64,000 bases of DNA from Acanthosoma haemorrhoidale. Taxonomy: Eukaryota > Arthropoda > Insecta > Hemiptera > Acanthosomatidae. Every line of letters starts with the position of its first letter. Positions within the stretch are counted from its first letter, which is position 1. This document shows, piece after piece, positions 22,994 to 35,661 of this stretch. The notes beneath the pieces are model-generated. The model was not told where the DNA came from. It did no database searches and worked only from the letters and a program-made list of their open reading frames with translations. The stretch is from positions 115,007,866-115,071,865 of the forward strand of contig OV884011.1 in NCBI GenBank assembly GCA_930367205.1. The letters are read 5' to 3'. The translations under genes were made by a program, and so were the position numbers.

Positions 22994-23053
22994 TTTCTCG
23001 AATCTCGTACCTTATCCGGACGGTAATGCGTTTTTCAAAAGGACGTTTCCTTG
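22994..23053 (+). CDS. Candidate 60-base internal exon, unidentified
   Basis: Acceptor GGTTTTTTCAAAG ends at 22993; donor TTG followed by GTAAGTAG starts at 23054. One frame (offset 1) is open and reads FSNLVPYPDGNAFFKRTFP, which looks like ordinary protein rather than translated noncoding DNA. I recognise no family. It overlaps nothing else. Confidence 0.3.
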
Positions 23054-23889
23054 GTAAGTAGGGCCATTCTCCCTCAGAGCATCCGTCTTCTAGGCGCGTT
23101 ATTGCTTTGTTTGATCACATTCGAATTCTATAAATGCTATTTGTTGATACTCGAATTTTATTTTCCAGATTAGATGTTCCACCAGCTCTTAACTTCCACG
23201 TTTATGGGATGCCATAAAGGCTCACTGCTCTCCTGAATGAGTGAAGCTTTGTTGGAACCCTCCATATTCTGTTTAAGCTTGTGTACTCCAATGTGATGGA
23301 CCCGGATATTGTAATTCAATACATATATCAATCGTAACCGTCACTCTGCACACTATTTTTAAAAACCGTTTAATAATGTAACATGAGCCAAATTACAGTG
23401 TTATGTCACGTCTGTCTCATATTATCTAACGAGCTATAGAATTCTTCCGGATGAGTTACGCTCATTGAATTTGCTGCTCAAGTAAACTAACAAAATAAAC
23501 AATAAAGGAAATGCGGTTTATAAACCCAAATTAAATGCAGATAAGTATATAATGAGCTAGAGCAAACCTCATTCTGCTCCATTGTAGAATCTATTAATTG
23601 CCAAAGGAGCTCATTTAGTTTTATTCCCTCATGGGCGTAGTTGGCTTTATGCAAATAAACGGTTAAATAAAAAAAAAAGTAAAAATTAATTATTTATATG
23701 GTATTATTATTAGTATTATAATTATTGATGTAAAATATTACATATTTCAATGTAAATTAGTTATAGAGAGAAAACTTATAGACGGCTCGTCATTTCTTAA
23801 TGTTGCTGGTTCCGCTAATCATAACGGATTTTTTAGTCTTTTAAAAATAATTCACTAAGATTATTTATCATTACCTTATTATCCATTAT

Positions 23890-24660
23890 TATCTCTAAGA
23901 GTTTCACTCCTCGAATATATGAACGATGGTCAAATCTCGGTTGCATTTTGGACATTTTGGATGTGCTTCTGGTGAGAAGTCAACTTTTTGTGTGCCTATC
24001 AAACCTTTTTTCCTTAAGTGAGTAAACACTATTTCTTCTAGGTGTTTGGTTGTACTCAATTGGTTTGAGCTCTCTTTTTATGTACCTCAATTTACTGGGT
24101 TGGCTTGGATCCTACATCGACTGGCCCAGATTAGTTATTTCTCCTTGCAGTGGGCGTGCAAGATCTGTGAAAGGAAGTACAGCCATACTTCACCCTGGGG
24201 GAGATATGAGTGCTTCTCTTACCACCATATCAGCCATTTCATATCCGATAATGCTTACATCTGGGCGCACCTATGAATTGGAATTTATTTTTGGCAATGT
24301 TTTTTCAATGAAATCGCTGAACGAAGAGGTGGTAAGAATACATTGAGCTCGGTCTCTTGAGTGCACTTAGGGTATGATTTTGTGTGTTGAGTTTGTAGAA
24401 ATGAAGGATGAAGCCGTTGAGCTCTCTGATTTAGATCCGTCTGTGTAAATTAGAAGTTGTACTGGTATGCAATGATTGTTGAAGTCTCTCTTTGTGCTGT
24501 GACGGAGCTGTACTGTTTTTAAACAATTTGGATAGTTGCTGGAGTACTTTCAGAGGTCAGTAGATTCCTGCTCTCGTCCTTGAACTCTGTCAGGCTCCCA
24601 TTGGTGAGCTCTCCAAATGCATTTTAACACACAAACAACGACGTCGATGACTTGAGGATT
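23890..24660 (-). pseudogene. LINE ORF2 C-terminal region: RNase H and terminal zinc finger
   Basis: Minus-strand remains of a non-LTR retrotransposon of the type that carries RNase H (I, R1, LOA and relatives). In order: IYTDGSKSES, which holds the first catalytic Asp of RNase H (near 24440); a later IIGYEMADMVVREAL block, the usual GNE.AD..A...A site (near 24230); then EEIVFTHLRKKGLIGT and PKCPKCNRDLTIVHIFEE, the CCHC-type finger near the C terminus (23905-23975). Several stops and frame changes show that it is dead. The plus-strand frames at 24046-24346 are antisense shadows. Confidence 0.7.
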
Positions 24661-24695
24661 TTACGCTGAATTAAACCCCAAAAAAGGAAACTTAC

Positions 24696-24901
24696 CTCAC
24701 CCGGTCTTCGACTTGCTCTTGGGAGCCGTGGATGTTGCACCACCGATTGTTAAATCGATAATTATTTAGACTTCTAACGTCGCAATCGTGCGATGAAGCC
24801 TGAAGGTCTGATTCAATAGTGCGCGAAAAAGTGCTACTCAAGTGTGAAGATTTTACACGACCGTGGGAAAACCATATTTGTGATGTGAGCCTACTAACCA
24901 A
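24696..24901 (-). CDS. Candidate exon with consensus splice donor, unidentified
   Basis: On the minus strand a frame without stops ends in CGGGTGAG followed by GTAAGTTT (donor at 24695), a near-perfect donor sequence. The last stretch reads IHGSQEQVEDRV. The frame carries on from a non-ATG start and its 5' limit is unknown. It lies just upstream, on the same strand, of the RNase H relic, so it may instead be part of that element. No family is recognised. Confidence 0.25.
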
Positions 24902-25480
24902 ATTTTAAAATAACAGAACTTATCAGATAAAATACTAAATTTGAAGTATTAAACTGAAATACTTTGGACAAAGGTTTTGTACTTGTAATCTCTGATTATC
25001 TCAATGAGCTATCTTGTGAATAAGACCCAAATTTTTTGACAAATGGTTTTCCTTCTTGCAGAATTTTTAAAATAAGACGAGTATAAATCTTCAATAATTA
25101 ACTCATTTTAGTAAATTTTTATGTAGAATAGTTTTGCATATTTGACCAACATTATATAACATATTTGGAATTAAAATGCATATTTAAATTAATATGGTTT
25201 TTGTTCAAGACAGTGAGGTATCAACAAAGCATTCCCACTACAGGTGACACTTCAGAATGTTTTGAAAAAAATATTGGTCCGTTAACTTTGTCAAAATTTA
25301 AGAATGCCCCTTCAATACCTGTAGGTGTAGAGAAGACCTTTCTATATACATACATAAATTGATTATCTGCCAAATATTTCAGTTTCACTGAAGTAAATTT
25401 TAAAATGCATATGTTTCCAAATTCCTGCATTAAAGATGATCAAAGAAGTGGTAGTACAAACGAGGAAATCATTCATTATT
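24902..25480. other. AT-rich, with overlapping unassigned frames
   Basis: Two opposed frames (25165-25362 plus, 25221-25430 minus) overlap almost entirely. The minus one reads FSTPTGIEGAFLNFDK and looks slightly protein-like, but it has no domain and no good splice sites at both ends. I do not call a gene. Confidence 0.35.
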
Positions 25481-25576
25481 TAAATAATATAAATATTGTA
25501 ATTAAACCAACTATTTCTTAAATAATATCAATATCTAATTGAATTAACTACTACCTAGATAATATAAATATTATAG
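25481..25576. repeat. AT-rich tandem repeat, period 37-38 bp
   Basis: About 2.6 imperfect copies: starts at 25481, 25519 and 25556, each opening TAAATAATATAAATAT or a close variant. Confidence 0.7.
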
Positions 25577-27330
25577 TTCTTTGTAGCATAGTTTTAATAA
25601 AAAATGTACATTATTATAATAAAAACATTAATTTTGTTGTGTAATAAATATATTTTAACATAACAAATAAAATTTACTTGACGTTAATTGAAAGAGAATG
25701 AAGTAGGACTCCTATTGTGTGTTGATTAGCGTTAACTACTTGATGATATGAACCTTTCCCGCTCACATTCTCAGGCGCGCAATGTTCTTGTCTTTCATTT
25801 AAAGTTTCTTAAACGGATGTTGTTAACTATGCAACGATAGGCCAAGTGACACAAAGTCTGTTTTGAGTCATTTGACTTTTTACAAACAGACAAATATTTT
25901 AACTGTTTGATGTTATATACTGTTATTTGATGAATTTTCATCAAACATTCAAAATATTTGTATGCTGGTACCCAAGTCTTTTTGTAAAAAGTGAAATCAC
26001 TCCCTGCAATTATTACTATTGCATAACAACGTCCAAATATGAAGGGGTTCGTATAAAACGTTTTATTATGAATAAAAAAACCTTTTTCATCAAAACAAAT
26101 TAATTATCCATTTTGTTCTTTCCCTTTATGTGGGTATATTTTGCCCAGTTTATATTGAGGGCTTTAATAGATTTGTTTCCATTTTCAGGACCCGCTTTCA
26201 ATGGTTCTTCTTTAATAATAATAAATTCTTATTTTGAGGATCAGGCCTGCTAAGGCGATGAGCCTACATACGTATCAACCAATAAACGGGCTAAACATAA
26301 GGAGCCTTGGTGGGTTGAATAAAGGACCGGTCCTTGAAAATGAATGCATGTGCACTAGCCATTCACTATGAACTGGGAGTGAGCATAAATCGCCAAATAA
26401 AAAACTGAATGAATTACTTGGTATAGATTTTTAGTAATAATAATATTAACATAATTTTATTGTTCAATTTATGGTTATAATAAATGATTGCATGTTTAAT
26501 ATCCTACGTTCCTATTGTTTATTCACTGGATTAATGCACTAAGAACTAATCAATATTTATATTTGAATTTTAAAAATATATTTGCATTATTTATTTATGT
26601 TGTAGTTACTATACCTATTATTTACTAGTAGCAGGACTGCTGATTTTTTCTTTTTTTGTATCCTCAATGCTGTTTCTATAACCATGATGACTTGAGGGGT
26701 AGTGAGTAGGTAGGCACTGTTCATGATCCCGGTGAGAACAAATCTACCTCAGGAACCTTTCCACGCGAGCTCTTGGTTTCCAGTTCATATATTAAGAAGA
26801 AATCTTCTCCCTAGCCTCAATCCTTAAACTAAACCTTTAACGCATTCCTACATCCTACACTGCCAACTGGACATCTATCGTGGTTGTTCGGAGGACATTG
26901 GGCCTCCAGCACTGAGCTAATTGACCATCTTGAGAATAATAGCAAATTCGTCATCTTGGGTTATATAGAGGATGTGGAAGAATTACCTCAGTTTTTTTTA
27001 ACAACCGTACAATTTAGAATAACAAAAATTAACAAATTAATCTTCATGTATCATTGATTTTCATTTAATCGGAGATGGATAACAGCTAAAATCAATAAAA
27101 TAAATGACTTGCGTAGCTAAAATAAAGTTTGCTATAATATAGCAAAATATATGTACTTAAATTTAGTTATCCTTCAAGATGTACTGACACGAATAGCGCA
27201 CATTTAAAAAAATAAATTAGAGATGTATGGTTTTATATTAATAAGCTGGTTTCTTAATCGTTAAATCATCAAATTTGGCCTCGTTCAATAAAATTGCACT
27301 ATTATTAGAATCTTAAGCTATAAATATAGT
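25577..27330. other. AT-rich noncoding stretch
   Basis: No supported feature. A slightly GC-richer patch at 26690-26930 has no open frame or motif that I can use. Confidence 0.5.
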
Positions 27331-27790
27331 TTAAAGGATCTCGATAACAGCGATAATGAAAAAAAATAGCTCGGTAGAAATGATTAGGTGACACATATTG
27401 AACAGAGGAGGCAGCTGACCCGGTTGGGTTCCGGCTGGAGAGTGCACGGTGCAGGATGGGAAACCGTTCAATGGCTGTGGTAATGGTTTAAAAATGGTAC
27501 AGGAGAGAAAAGGACGATGACGGTATATATTGGGAAGTGAAAAGCGCCGTTCCAGTTCTGTTATTGTTAGCGCTGATGATCCCCAACCGGCGGGACTCCA
27601 ATCAACGACGATTGTGCGGAAATATATGGCGCTGCTGGGGGAAGTAGTACACGAAAGCGTGAAGAAAACATGCCGGGATTCAATAAGAAGCACATAGAAC
27701 TTGTGTGGATAAAATAAATTCACTGACAAAAAAATAAGCCCAAATAGTGTTTGTCGTTAATTTTTTTTTTGCACATAATTTACTTTACTA
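27331..27790. other. Coding-like island, strand and identity unknown
   Basis: A 132-codon minus-strand frame (27331-27729) and a 59-codon plus-strand frame (about 27517-27696, containing SADDPQPAGLQSTT) overlap in a GC-richer block. Neither contains a recognisable domain. The block borders a SINE-like string and a LINE fragment, so a mobile-element origin is likely. Which strand was coding cannot be settled by reading. Confidence 0.25.
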
Positions 27791-27929
27791 CTAGGTAGCG
27801 GTGATGCGGGTCCAAATCCTATATATTCCACTCCTTATAGGAGTATATTCCAAATCCTTGCCTCCACAATTGTCTGGAAGGTGTCAGACAATACTGCGGG
27901 CGATTTGGGGATCCCTGGCCTTGGTGTGT

Positions 27930-28420
27930 ATCCCTTGGGAAGCCCCCCACGCTCCTACGTCAGCCGCGTCACTGGATAAGTGCCAGCGGAGGCTGACCAA
28001 GAGCGCGAGGGCCACAGACACTCAGGACATGATTAGAGAAACTGCCCATTGCCAGGACTCCTACTGTCATTTATTTATAGCAGGTCACGAGGCCACTGGC
28101 GTTTTAGTCTTCGAGGAGGATTGTAGGGATGAGTGGTGCAGTGCAATGGCTGTGCTAGGGAATTAGGGTGGTTGGATAGGTTACTATGGAATTTTATGAA
28201 CTTGGAAGGGATGAGTTCGGGAATGTAGGGTATATTCATTATGAAGGGTTTTGTTGCTGACGTAATAAGAGGCATTTACTATTGTTCTCAGGACTTTTGA
28301 TTGAAAGGATTGGATGCGCTTGAAGTTTCATTTTTTTGCTGTCCCCCATAGCTCTATTCCGTATGTCCAGATTGGCTTAAGTATATAAACAAAGGTAGTA
28401 AGTATTTTTCCAACCTATTG
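27930..28420 (-). pseudogene. Jockey-like LINE, ORF2 C terminus and partial 3' UTR
   Basis: Same family as 13121-14794. Minus-strand reading: LKPIWTYGIELWGTAKK (about 28330-28395), a TGA, then FKRIQSFQSKVLRTIVNA, YYVSNKTLHN, and the C terminus SNHPNSLAQPL...RRLKRQWPRDLL with its stop at 28077-28075. The 3' UTR (28074 to about 27930) matches 14453-14600 and then breaks off without the normal tail. The 121-codon plus-strand frame at 27801-28166 is the antisense shadow of this copy and is not a gene. Confidence 0.8.
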
Positions 28421-30129
28421 CCAGGCCGTGGGCTACTGCGTGTCCAGTCGGGCCATTCCGCCTCGGACAATGCGAGCACAAAAACTGCTTAAAAGTTAGC
28501 CTTGGTTCTCTCTGTAATATAGCAGCATTGATAACAGCTACAGACTTGTACCACCAATAATTTGACGCGAAATCTCAAGTTCTGCAGTATCAAAGTGACA
28601 ATAGACACGTAGGATTCACTTTGAGTACAATTTCATGAGCCAGAATACGATTTAAATGTGGAAAGACATAAGTATATATAACTACATATTATTCAATCAA
28701 TATTCTGTATCTGGAGTACTAGATTAGAGAACTATAAGAATAAACTTATGCCATCTGTACATGTAGGTGTGATAGACTACATTAACTTCGGTAGGCATAA
28801 AGTTACTGCAAATTATAATTTATAGTGAATAGTTTAATTTATAAATTAATGTAATTTTATTCATGGTTGCTCTCTAGTAATTCAGGCAGACCGATGAATT
28901 AAAATATTTAACACAATATTTTAAACTTAATTATTAAATGGATAAAAGTATATCGTTCACTGCATATATCATCAGTAAATATAACAAATAAAGGAATTGT
29001 AAATTTTACTATCCCGCTAGCGTAAGGAGGAAATTTGAAGATTACAGATTCCTGAGCATTGGTTCAATTATTTAAACAGGATTTGTATTAACATTATTAC
29101 AAGGTTATTAAAAGAATGCAGAAATATATACTATATACATAATTTTACCGGTATATTCCACAACACCTTAAAAATGCAAATCACTTGTTGATTAAAATAC
29201 AATTATGGGATGAATAAGAAACAAAAATTCACTTTTTATATTTTTCAAGTAACGGCTTGGAAGCTAAGATTTAATGTTCTAATTTTCTCCCTGTGCCTAA
29301 GATCAAATTAAAGACGGTTAAGAAAAACGAATTTCAAAGATATTAAAAAAATCAAAAGTGTTTTTTATGCCAATTATGTCATTTAGTATTTTCGTTTATT
29401 GTTCTGTTGAAAATGTGATTTGAATTAGCTCTGAAGTTTTAACAAATAATTTGGTAAAAAATACTGGAAGCTTTATTCACAATCATTTTTTAAAAACTGG
29501 AATTAAGTGAGTAACTATCGATATTATTTCTTTCACTATCTATGTAATGATTTAGATTATATATGTTTCGAAAATAAAATTTAGCTCATAAATTAAAGTA
29601 CAAAATAATTAAAAAAATGGTATGTGCACTGATCTGTGGATCTTATTCTGTTAATTGTGGAAATTAGTCTGTTTACTATTCAGCCCATTTAACTTTTCTG
29701 TCAGTTTATTTCTAGAAATAAGTTTTTTTAATTTTAGGGGCCCCACAGCAGATAGGGTAACCTATCTAATAACCTATTTATGTTATTACTTCTCTCTGGG
29801 AACTACTTAATCTACAGACATGAGATATTAAACCATAATCCACCCATTAAAAACATCAAAACTATTGTGAAAAAAATTATAAAAACCAAACGATAAATCA
29901 CAGATATAACTCCCTGTTTCCTGAATACATTGGGTAAAACACAAAAAAAAATAATGAATTTTGGGTACAGACAAGCCGGGCGGGGCAATATAAGAATGAC
30001 TTTTTTTATGTGGATGACACAAGTCCTAGACTACGCATTTAAACAAAGTTCAAAATATATATTTTAATTTTGCTTAGAAATACATTGATCCATAGTATTT
30101 TATTTGTCTTGGATGTCACTTCATTTGTT
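28421..30129. other. AT-rich noncoding stretch
   Basis: A GC-richer remnant at 28430-28520 next to the LINE is unassigned. Otherwise nothing is supported. Confidence 0.5.
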
Positions 30130-30660
30130 ACTGTTATCTGGGGGCCTTATTTAACACGTTCCGTTTTTCGGCCTGTTACCAACCGGTCGCCATCCTTTCC
30201 TAGTTGTCTAGAGTTAGAATGATGGTTCCACTGTTATCCTAGCCCATCTAGATCTGTTGTGCTCAATGTTATCTCTCGAAGAGTAACGATGAAATCGAAT
30301 CCGCCCTAACCTCCTTTCGGTTATGTAAGGTGTTTATCCCGAAGTGAGTGGTGGGCCACATCCAAGGAAAACGGGTTATATCGCCAGTTGCCAGTCTTTC
30401 ACTTGCAAGTCGCCTTCAGTGCCAGTCTGTGGCCCGGTGAATGTCATGACAGAATGAGTTATGTGAGTGGTTAGATGTACAAGTTACCATTTGCGTTTGG
30501 GCGCCCACCTCACCGTCCATTCTTTAGTGGGTTAGTTTCTTTTTCCGGTACGATGTGAAGTATGGGGCAACACACTCATTTCAACATTATATGCTCTCCT
30601 TCTACGACGATTAATTTTGTTAAAACTCCTCTATGGGGTTTCTCTGACAATTCCATAAAT
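30130..30660. other. GC-richer island, probably a mobile-element remnant
   Basis: This block has a base composition unlike the flanks and abuts a minus-strand LINE tail (30705-30835). All frames contain stops. It may be the body of that LINE or another element. No motif was recognised. Confidence 0.3.
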
Positions 30661-30704
30661 GTTTTGTTTTTAAATAAATGTTACATTTATTTTTTTGCTT
30701 GTTT

Positions 30705-30835
30705 TTATTTTTATTGGAATAAAATTACAATATAACTTATCGGACAATAAGTAATGCTGATCATGGATCTCATTCATCCCATATTATTTACAAGATGAAT
30801 GAGGAAATTCGTTCACTCAATTATGCGATCTATGC
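30705..30835 (-). mobile_element. Diverged LINE 3' tail
   Basis: On the minus strand it parallels the 14700-14790 tail: GAATGAGAT, ATTACTTATTG.CC.ATAAG and TTGTAATTTTAT. It is more degraded than the copies at 60523 and 62210. Confidence 0.5.
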
Positions 30836-30839
30836 AAAT

Positions 30840-31910
30840 AGAAGATAACGTCAAATTTTGTCTTTCCACAAGTTCTTATTTTTATTTTACAGGCCCTTTT
30901 GGCAGCTACACTGAAATTATCAAGTGATTTAAATGCTGCTTAAATTTACCGTGTCTGGACTACAATATTAAACAAAAAAAAAGTAATAACTATCTTCTAA
31001 CTAAAAGATAAAACATCTGCTAATGAAATACAAGAGTGATACATAAATAATGGTCAGTTACTCTCTCCTCCCATGGGCAGTATTGAACATTACATACTTA
31101 AATATAAATTATAATAAGCATTAGTCCCACCCATAGTCAAAGCCAAAGTCAAAAAGTACAATTCCAAACTCAATCGCTCTTTCTCCTAATATCAAAAGTT
31201 TTTTATTGACTTAAATTAATTTGGGCCTTTTGATCTTTCGATAGTTCTTGATTATTTCCTTATTTTCCACCAACAAAATAATACAATGCAGATTAAAGAA
31301 TAGAAAATTTATCAATCTATTTTAAATAGATATAAAAACTATATTAATTTCGTCGTTAGTACTAAATGTAACCTACTAGAGGCAAATGGATAAAAGTTAA
31401 TGTAGCCCACATAAAAAACATATTAGATTAGACATTAGAGAAATTTAATCAAGAACAGGGATTCATTAAAAAAGTCTTTTTTAATTTTAGCACAATAGTT
31501 TAGGAGACTAGCATATAATTTGATAAGGACTTCTATTTGATTCCCCCATGATGCTAAAACAATAGCTATACTTTAAGCTATATCCATCCTTAGTTAAATA
31601 ATTAACAAATGAATGTAAAAAAACAAAAGGAATTCTCCTAACATAAGGGGAGAATAATTGCTAAATATATTGAAATGATATTTGTGGCAGTGTTCTACCT
31701 AATTCAAAAAACTTTTCCTGTCTTATCAATTAGTGTTAATAAAATAAGTGGCTTTCAAGACGGCTTTCTGCTTCAAGGGAAGAATTGAAGTTTGTAACCT
31801 TAGATAAATTAGTAAAAGTTCAAAAAAAAAAAAAACTTTCACGTTATTTTATTCATCTTAACTCACAAACAGCAATCAACCATAAGATCTATACGAATAC
31901 AAACATCCCA
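30840..31910. other. AT-rich noncoding stretch
   Basis: No supported feature. Confidence 0.5.
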
Positions 31911-31914
31911 AGGA

Positions 31915-32030
31915 CCAGCCTATCCAGCATCATTCTTATCTCCCTCACATCAGGAAATCCCACACCCTCTTCCAGCCGTATCACCTGATAAGGGGTCCCA
32001 GGGGAAGCTGATCAAAAGTACGAGAGCCAA
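31915..32030 (-). mobile_element. Fragment of jockey-like LINE 3' UTR
   Basis: CACCTGATAAG, GGAAGCTGATCAAAAG and CGAGAGCC parallel CACTGGATAAG, GGAGGCTGACCAAGAG and CGAGGGCC at 27967-28013, which lie in the 3' UTR of the minus-strand LINE. Both ends are cut. Confidence 0.5.
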
Positions 32031-33387
32031 AGTTATATTTATAACTTTTTTAGTTCTATTTAATGTTATAGCAATATAATAAGCGTATCTTACATCTTGA
32101 TATTTTACATGAAATATTTACACAAAATATAAATATTTTTATTTAAAAATTACAATTTCCTTGTACAGCATTATTAATTTGCAGGTAATTTATTCGTACT
32201 TATTTACTATTCGATATACATAGAAAATTCTCTCAAAGATGGTGTGAAAATTAATTTTATTTAAACCTCCAAATATTAATCCTAATACCTGTACATTGCG
32301 TTCATTCACGTATGATTAAGATGGTTATAAGTTTAGACAGTTCGAATCATAAAACCCTTATAAATATTTGTATCAAACATACGTGTAAGCAAGTAGATAC
32401 ATATTTTATTAGACAATGCATTGCTTACATTTTCTATTTAAACGCTTAGCTAACAAATATTTCAAAATTAGTTCTAGTTTAGTTTCTTTAATATAAAAGT
32501 AATAAAAAACTTTTATTTATAAGTTGAAAATAGAAATATAGATATAAAGAAATATAAAAATATAAGTTAAAAATAAAAAACATTCATTTTCAATAATAAA
32601 TATGAAAATTCACTAAATTGTTTTTTTTTCAAAATCAAGCGTTCTTGAAACACAGTGATGCTTAATCCAAGTTTTACAATTAAACGTGCGGAGAGACATA
32701 TTAAATATATTGTGGAGAGACAAGTGATTCATCATTTAATTATACCCTTCTACAACCACCACTAATCATATAACTATAATAAAACGTGTTAATCTTTATG
32801 ATTATTAAGAGATATCCTTGGCATTTAATGTGAATGAATCGTGAGAATTGATACATATTGATCGGCTTGGATTGATGAAGAACCATAAAATTTCTTACAG
32901 ACACAATTGTCATAAAAAAAAAAATAGTCCACTATAAAAATTCAGATCCCCTGCGTACTAATTATCTTTGGTAATAGCATGACCGGATTCTCAACGAAAC
33001 AATCAACCCATGTTCTAAGTAGTAATGATTTTTTTTTCTATATCACTTAATCTTCTTTTTTTTAATATGCTTCCCCTGTTTGGCTACATTATTACATTTC
33101 CTAGTAAGTTATTGATATTTTTTCTTTGGATAGTTAGACTAACTTATGAAATACCACTAATGTAATCAATGTTTGTAAAGTAATGGCTGGTATTTTTTAT
33201 TATGGAAGGGTTAGTTTGAAATGAGAAAGTATTCATCTCATCTTCAAAATATCCTTTTCTAGTCCGGTCTAACTGAACGTCTAACGTATTTAAAAAAAAA
33301 TCTTTATTAAAATAAAATATCTTTCATTCATGCGGTATTTTCAATATACGCACATACAATATAGTCATTTATTTTCAAAGACCAGGA
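32031..33387. other. AT-rich noncoding stretch
   Basis: No supported feature. Confidence 0.5.
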
Positions 33388-33400
33388 CCCCCCCCCCCCC

Positions 33401-33960
33401 AATAAAACCTGCTTGTATGTCACCTCGCCAGCAAAGGGGGTCACAGGGAGTTTCCCCAGCCTGCTCCTGTAGCCACATAATGAAAATTAAAGACAGAGAG
33501 AGCACGAGAGCCGCAGATGCTCTGGACACAAATGGGTAATACTGGCCAGTGCCGGGATTCTTGAATCGGATTGGCTACATGAGATCTCTATCCCATCGCT
33601 ACTACAATCTCCGATCAGGAACGTTAAGAAGTGTGCAGCTAAATAGCGTTATTGCCGTGGGATTAGGATGTTTAGATCGTTTTGGATGTGCGTTTAAAAA
33701 TTAGGAGAAAATGCGTTTAAGTGGTTAAAGACAGTGGGTATATCAATGTCAGTATGGAGGCTTTTATTGTTAGGATTGGAAGAGCTTGATGCTCTCGTGC
33801 TTTCATGCCCACGAGGTATAGATTGGTTTTAGGACGGTCTTGTGAATGAGTATTTTGCTTTCTTTTGAGAGGTGAGATACTCGGTTTAGCATTCTCAAAC
33901 ATCGATTGAGCTCTTGTCATCTGAGTTTCGCGTGTGGGTTCTGAGTAGAGAGAGAGGTAA
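33401..33960 (-). pseudogene. Decayed jockey-like LINE, ORF2 C-terminal region and 3' UTR
   Basis: Preceded on the plus strand by a 13-base C run (33388-33400). The 3' UTR part (33420-33560) aligns with 27960-28060 (GAGAGCACGAGAGCCGCAGA against GACCAAGAGCGCGAGGGCC, and TGGCCAGTGCCGGGATTC against TTGCCAGGACTC). Farther in, the minus strand reads ILIHKTVLKPIYLVGMK and later ILTLIYPLS, the region of ORF2 around LKPIW.YGI. It belongs to a related but more distant subfamily than the copy at 27930. Confidence 0.55.
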
Positions 33961-35661
33961 TGTATCAGATGTCATGAAGGGTATACAGGACTGGAGCTTA
34001 AAAGAGGAATCGTGGACAAGACAGACGTGTATTAAGCTTAGAAAATACTTGCTGTTAGCTTCTTCATCTTTAAGAAAAGTGTAATTACCGAATCAGTGTA
34101 GTGAAGCTCTACTTTTAAAATTTCGATGAAATCGTAAGTGGCTTTTTCATATTTGCCTAATTTATGAAAGTTATTTTCCATTAAAAACTGAAGTAATTAT
34201 GGATTGCTTCTGGTTTTAATGAAGTTGGTGCAATCGTTTCAGTTTCGATGATTTTTAAGATTAAATCATAATGACACCATACATTTTCTAAATTAACATA
34301 TTTTAATATATTTCCTATAAACACATCGGAGGATATTCATCTTTGCAACACATATGTGGAGTCGGCTTTCGTAGATCTTAATGCGGTCGTGTATCTGACT
34401 CAAATAGTCTGAAATTGTAAAAGTGTAATACAAAGTGATAATAAGACTTTCTCCCTCCGTGAACATTTTTGTATGGTAATTTGAGATCATTACATTTAAA
34501 GAAATGAAACGATTCAAGGAATATTGTCAGGTTTCTCAGAAATGTCAGCATAACCCATAGGAAATCCCTGAAGGTGTCATGTAACACCTAACTGTAAAAT
34601 TTATGGCCTCAGTACGAGTTTCCAATTTAAAGAAGAAAAAAAAACTGGTGGCCAGACGTGACCAAAATTGTAGAATTACTATCGAACTGTTCGGCGTGAA
34701 AGTTGAATGGTCTGGCCTATTTCCCCCCCCCCCACTTTCCTGTGTGTTTAAGCCTTAGTTTCCACACCTGCCTAATAAATCGTGATGGCTATCATAATAA
34801 GCGCAGTTTGATTGAAGTAGTATGACTGATCACATAAATTGTTTTAAAGTTAATAACTCTAGCCGTGGGTGAATTCAGAGTAAAGGTGGATCAAAAAAGT
34901 ACTCGGAGTCGATTTAAAGTAAACAGTTGTTATGAGTGTATATTTTATTTGTAATTCCTGGGGCTATAGCCCTGTTTACTGGTGGTATTTGTAAGGTATA
35001 CGTTTTTTATTAAATTGTACGATAAACCCAAATTAATATAACCAGCCAAATGATACTAGTACTTCTTCGGAACTGCTTAACGCAAAGTACATCTCATATG
35101 CCGTCTTACATTTAAATAAACATTTTATACAATAATTAATAAAAAAAAATTAATATGAATACACATATTCCTGACGTTGTAATTCATATTATTATATTGT
35201 TGTAATACACGTTCCTGAGGTAGTATTTTCTTCAACCAAACGTATTTCAAAACGTGTATACAAAATTTAAATGAAATATGCTGATATTTTTTAAGTTTCA
35301 CTAATTCGTAACTTATGACAGGAATGGACTAAGGACGACCTTACGATAGGGATCTTTCTAGTTAAATACAAAACGGACAGAAAAGCGGTCTCTCATACAA
35401 TGCTCACGAACCATAGCTCTAGTGGCCAAACCATTATCAATCACTCAATCTTTATTTTATCAAAAAAGTTATAAAATACAGTATAACATAACTTCCCATT
35501 TTAGCTCTTAAGGGCGTTATACTTATCAGAAATTAATTGAATGAAAATACACTGTCAGTAAGTATATACACGATGAATAAAATAAATGTATAGAACTATA
35601 CAATAAATGAACAAAAAAAACTTTTTCCTTGTGTTTACCTGGAAATACAAAGTGCACTGTA
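33961..35661. other. AT-rich noncoding stretch
   Basis: No supported feature. Includes an 11-base C run at 34723-34733. Overlapping minus-strand frames at 34293-34587 are low complexity. Confidence 0.5.

Noticed and set aside
24046..24346. Two overlapping plus-strand frames of 76 and 98 codons
   Set aside because: Antisense to the RNase H domain remnant.
27801..28166. 121-codon plus-strand frame
   Set aside because: It is antisense to the LINE ORF2 C terminus and 3' UTR (minus strand, motif RRLKRQWPRDLL), so it is a shadow frame.
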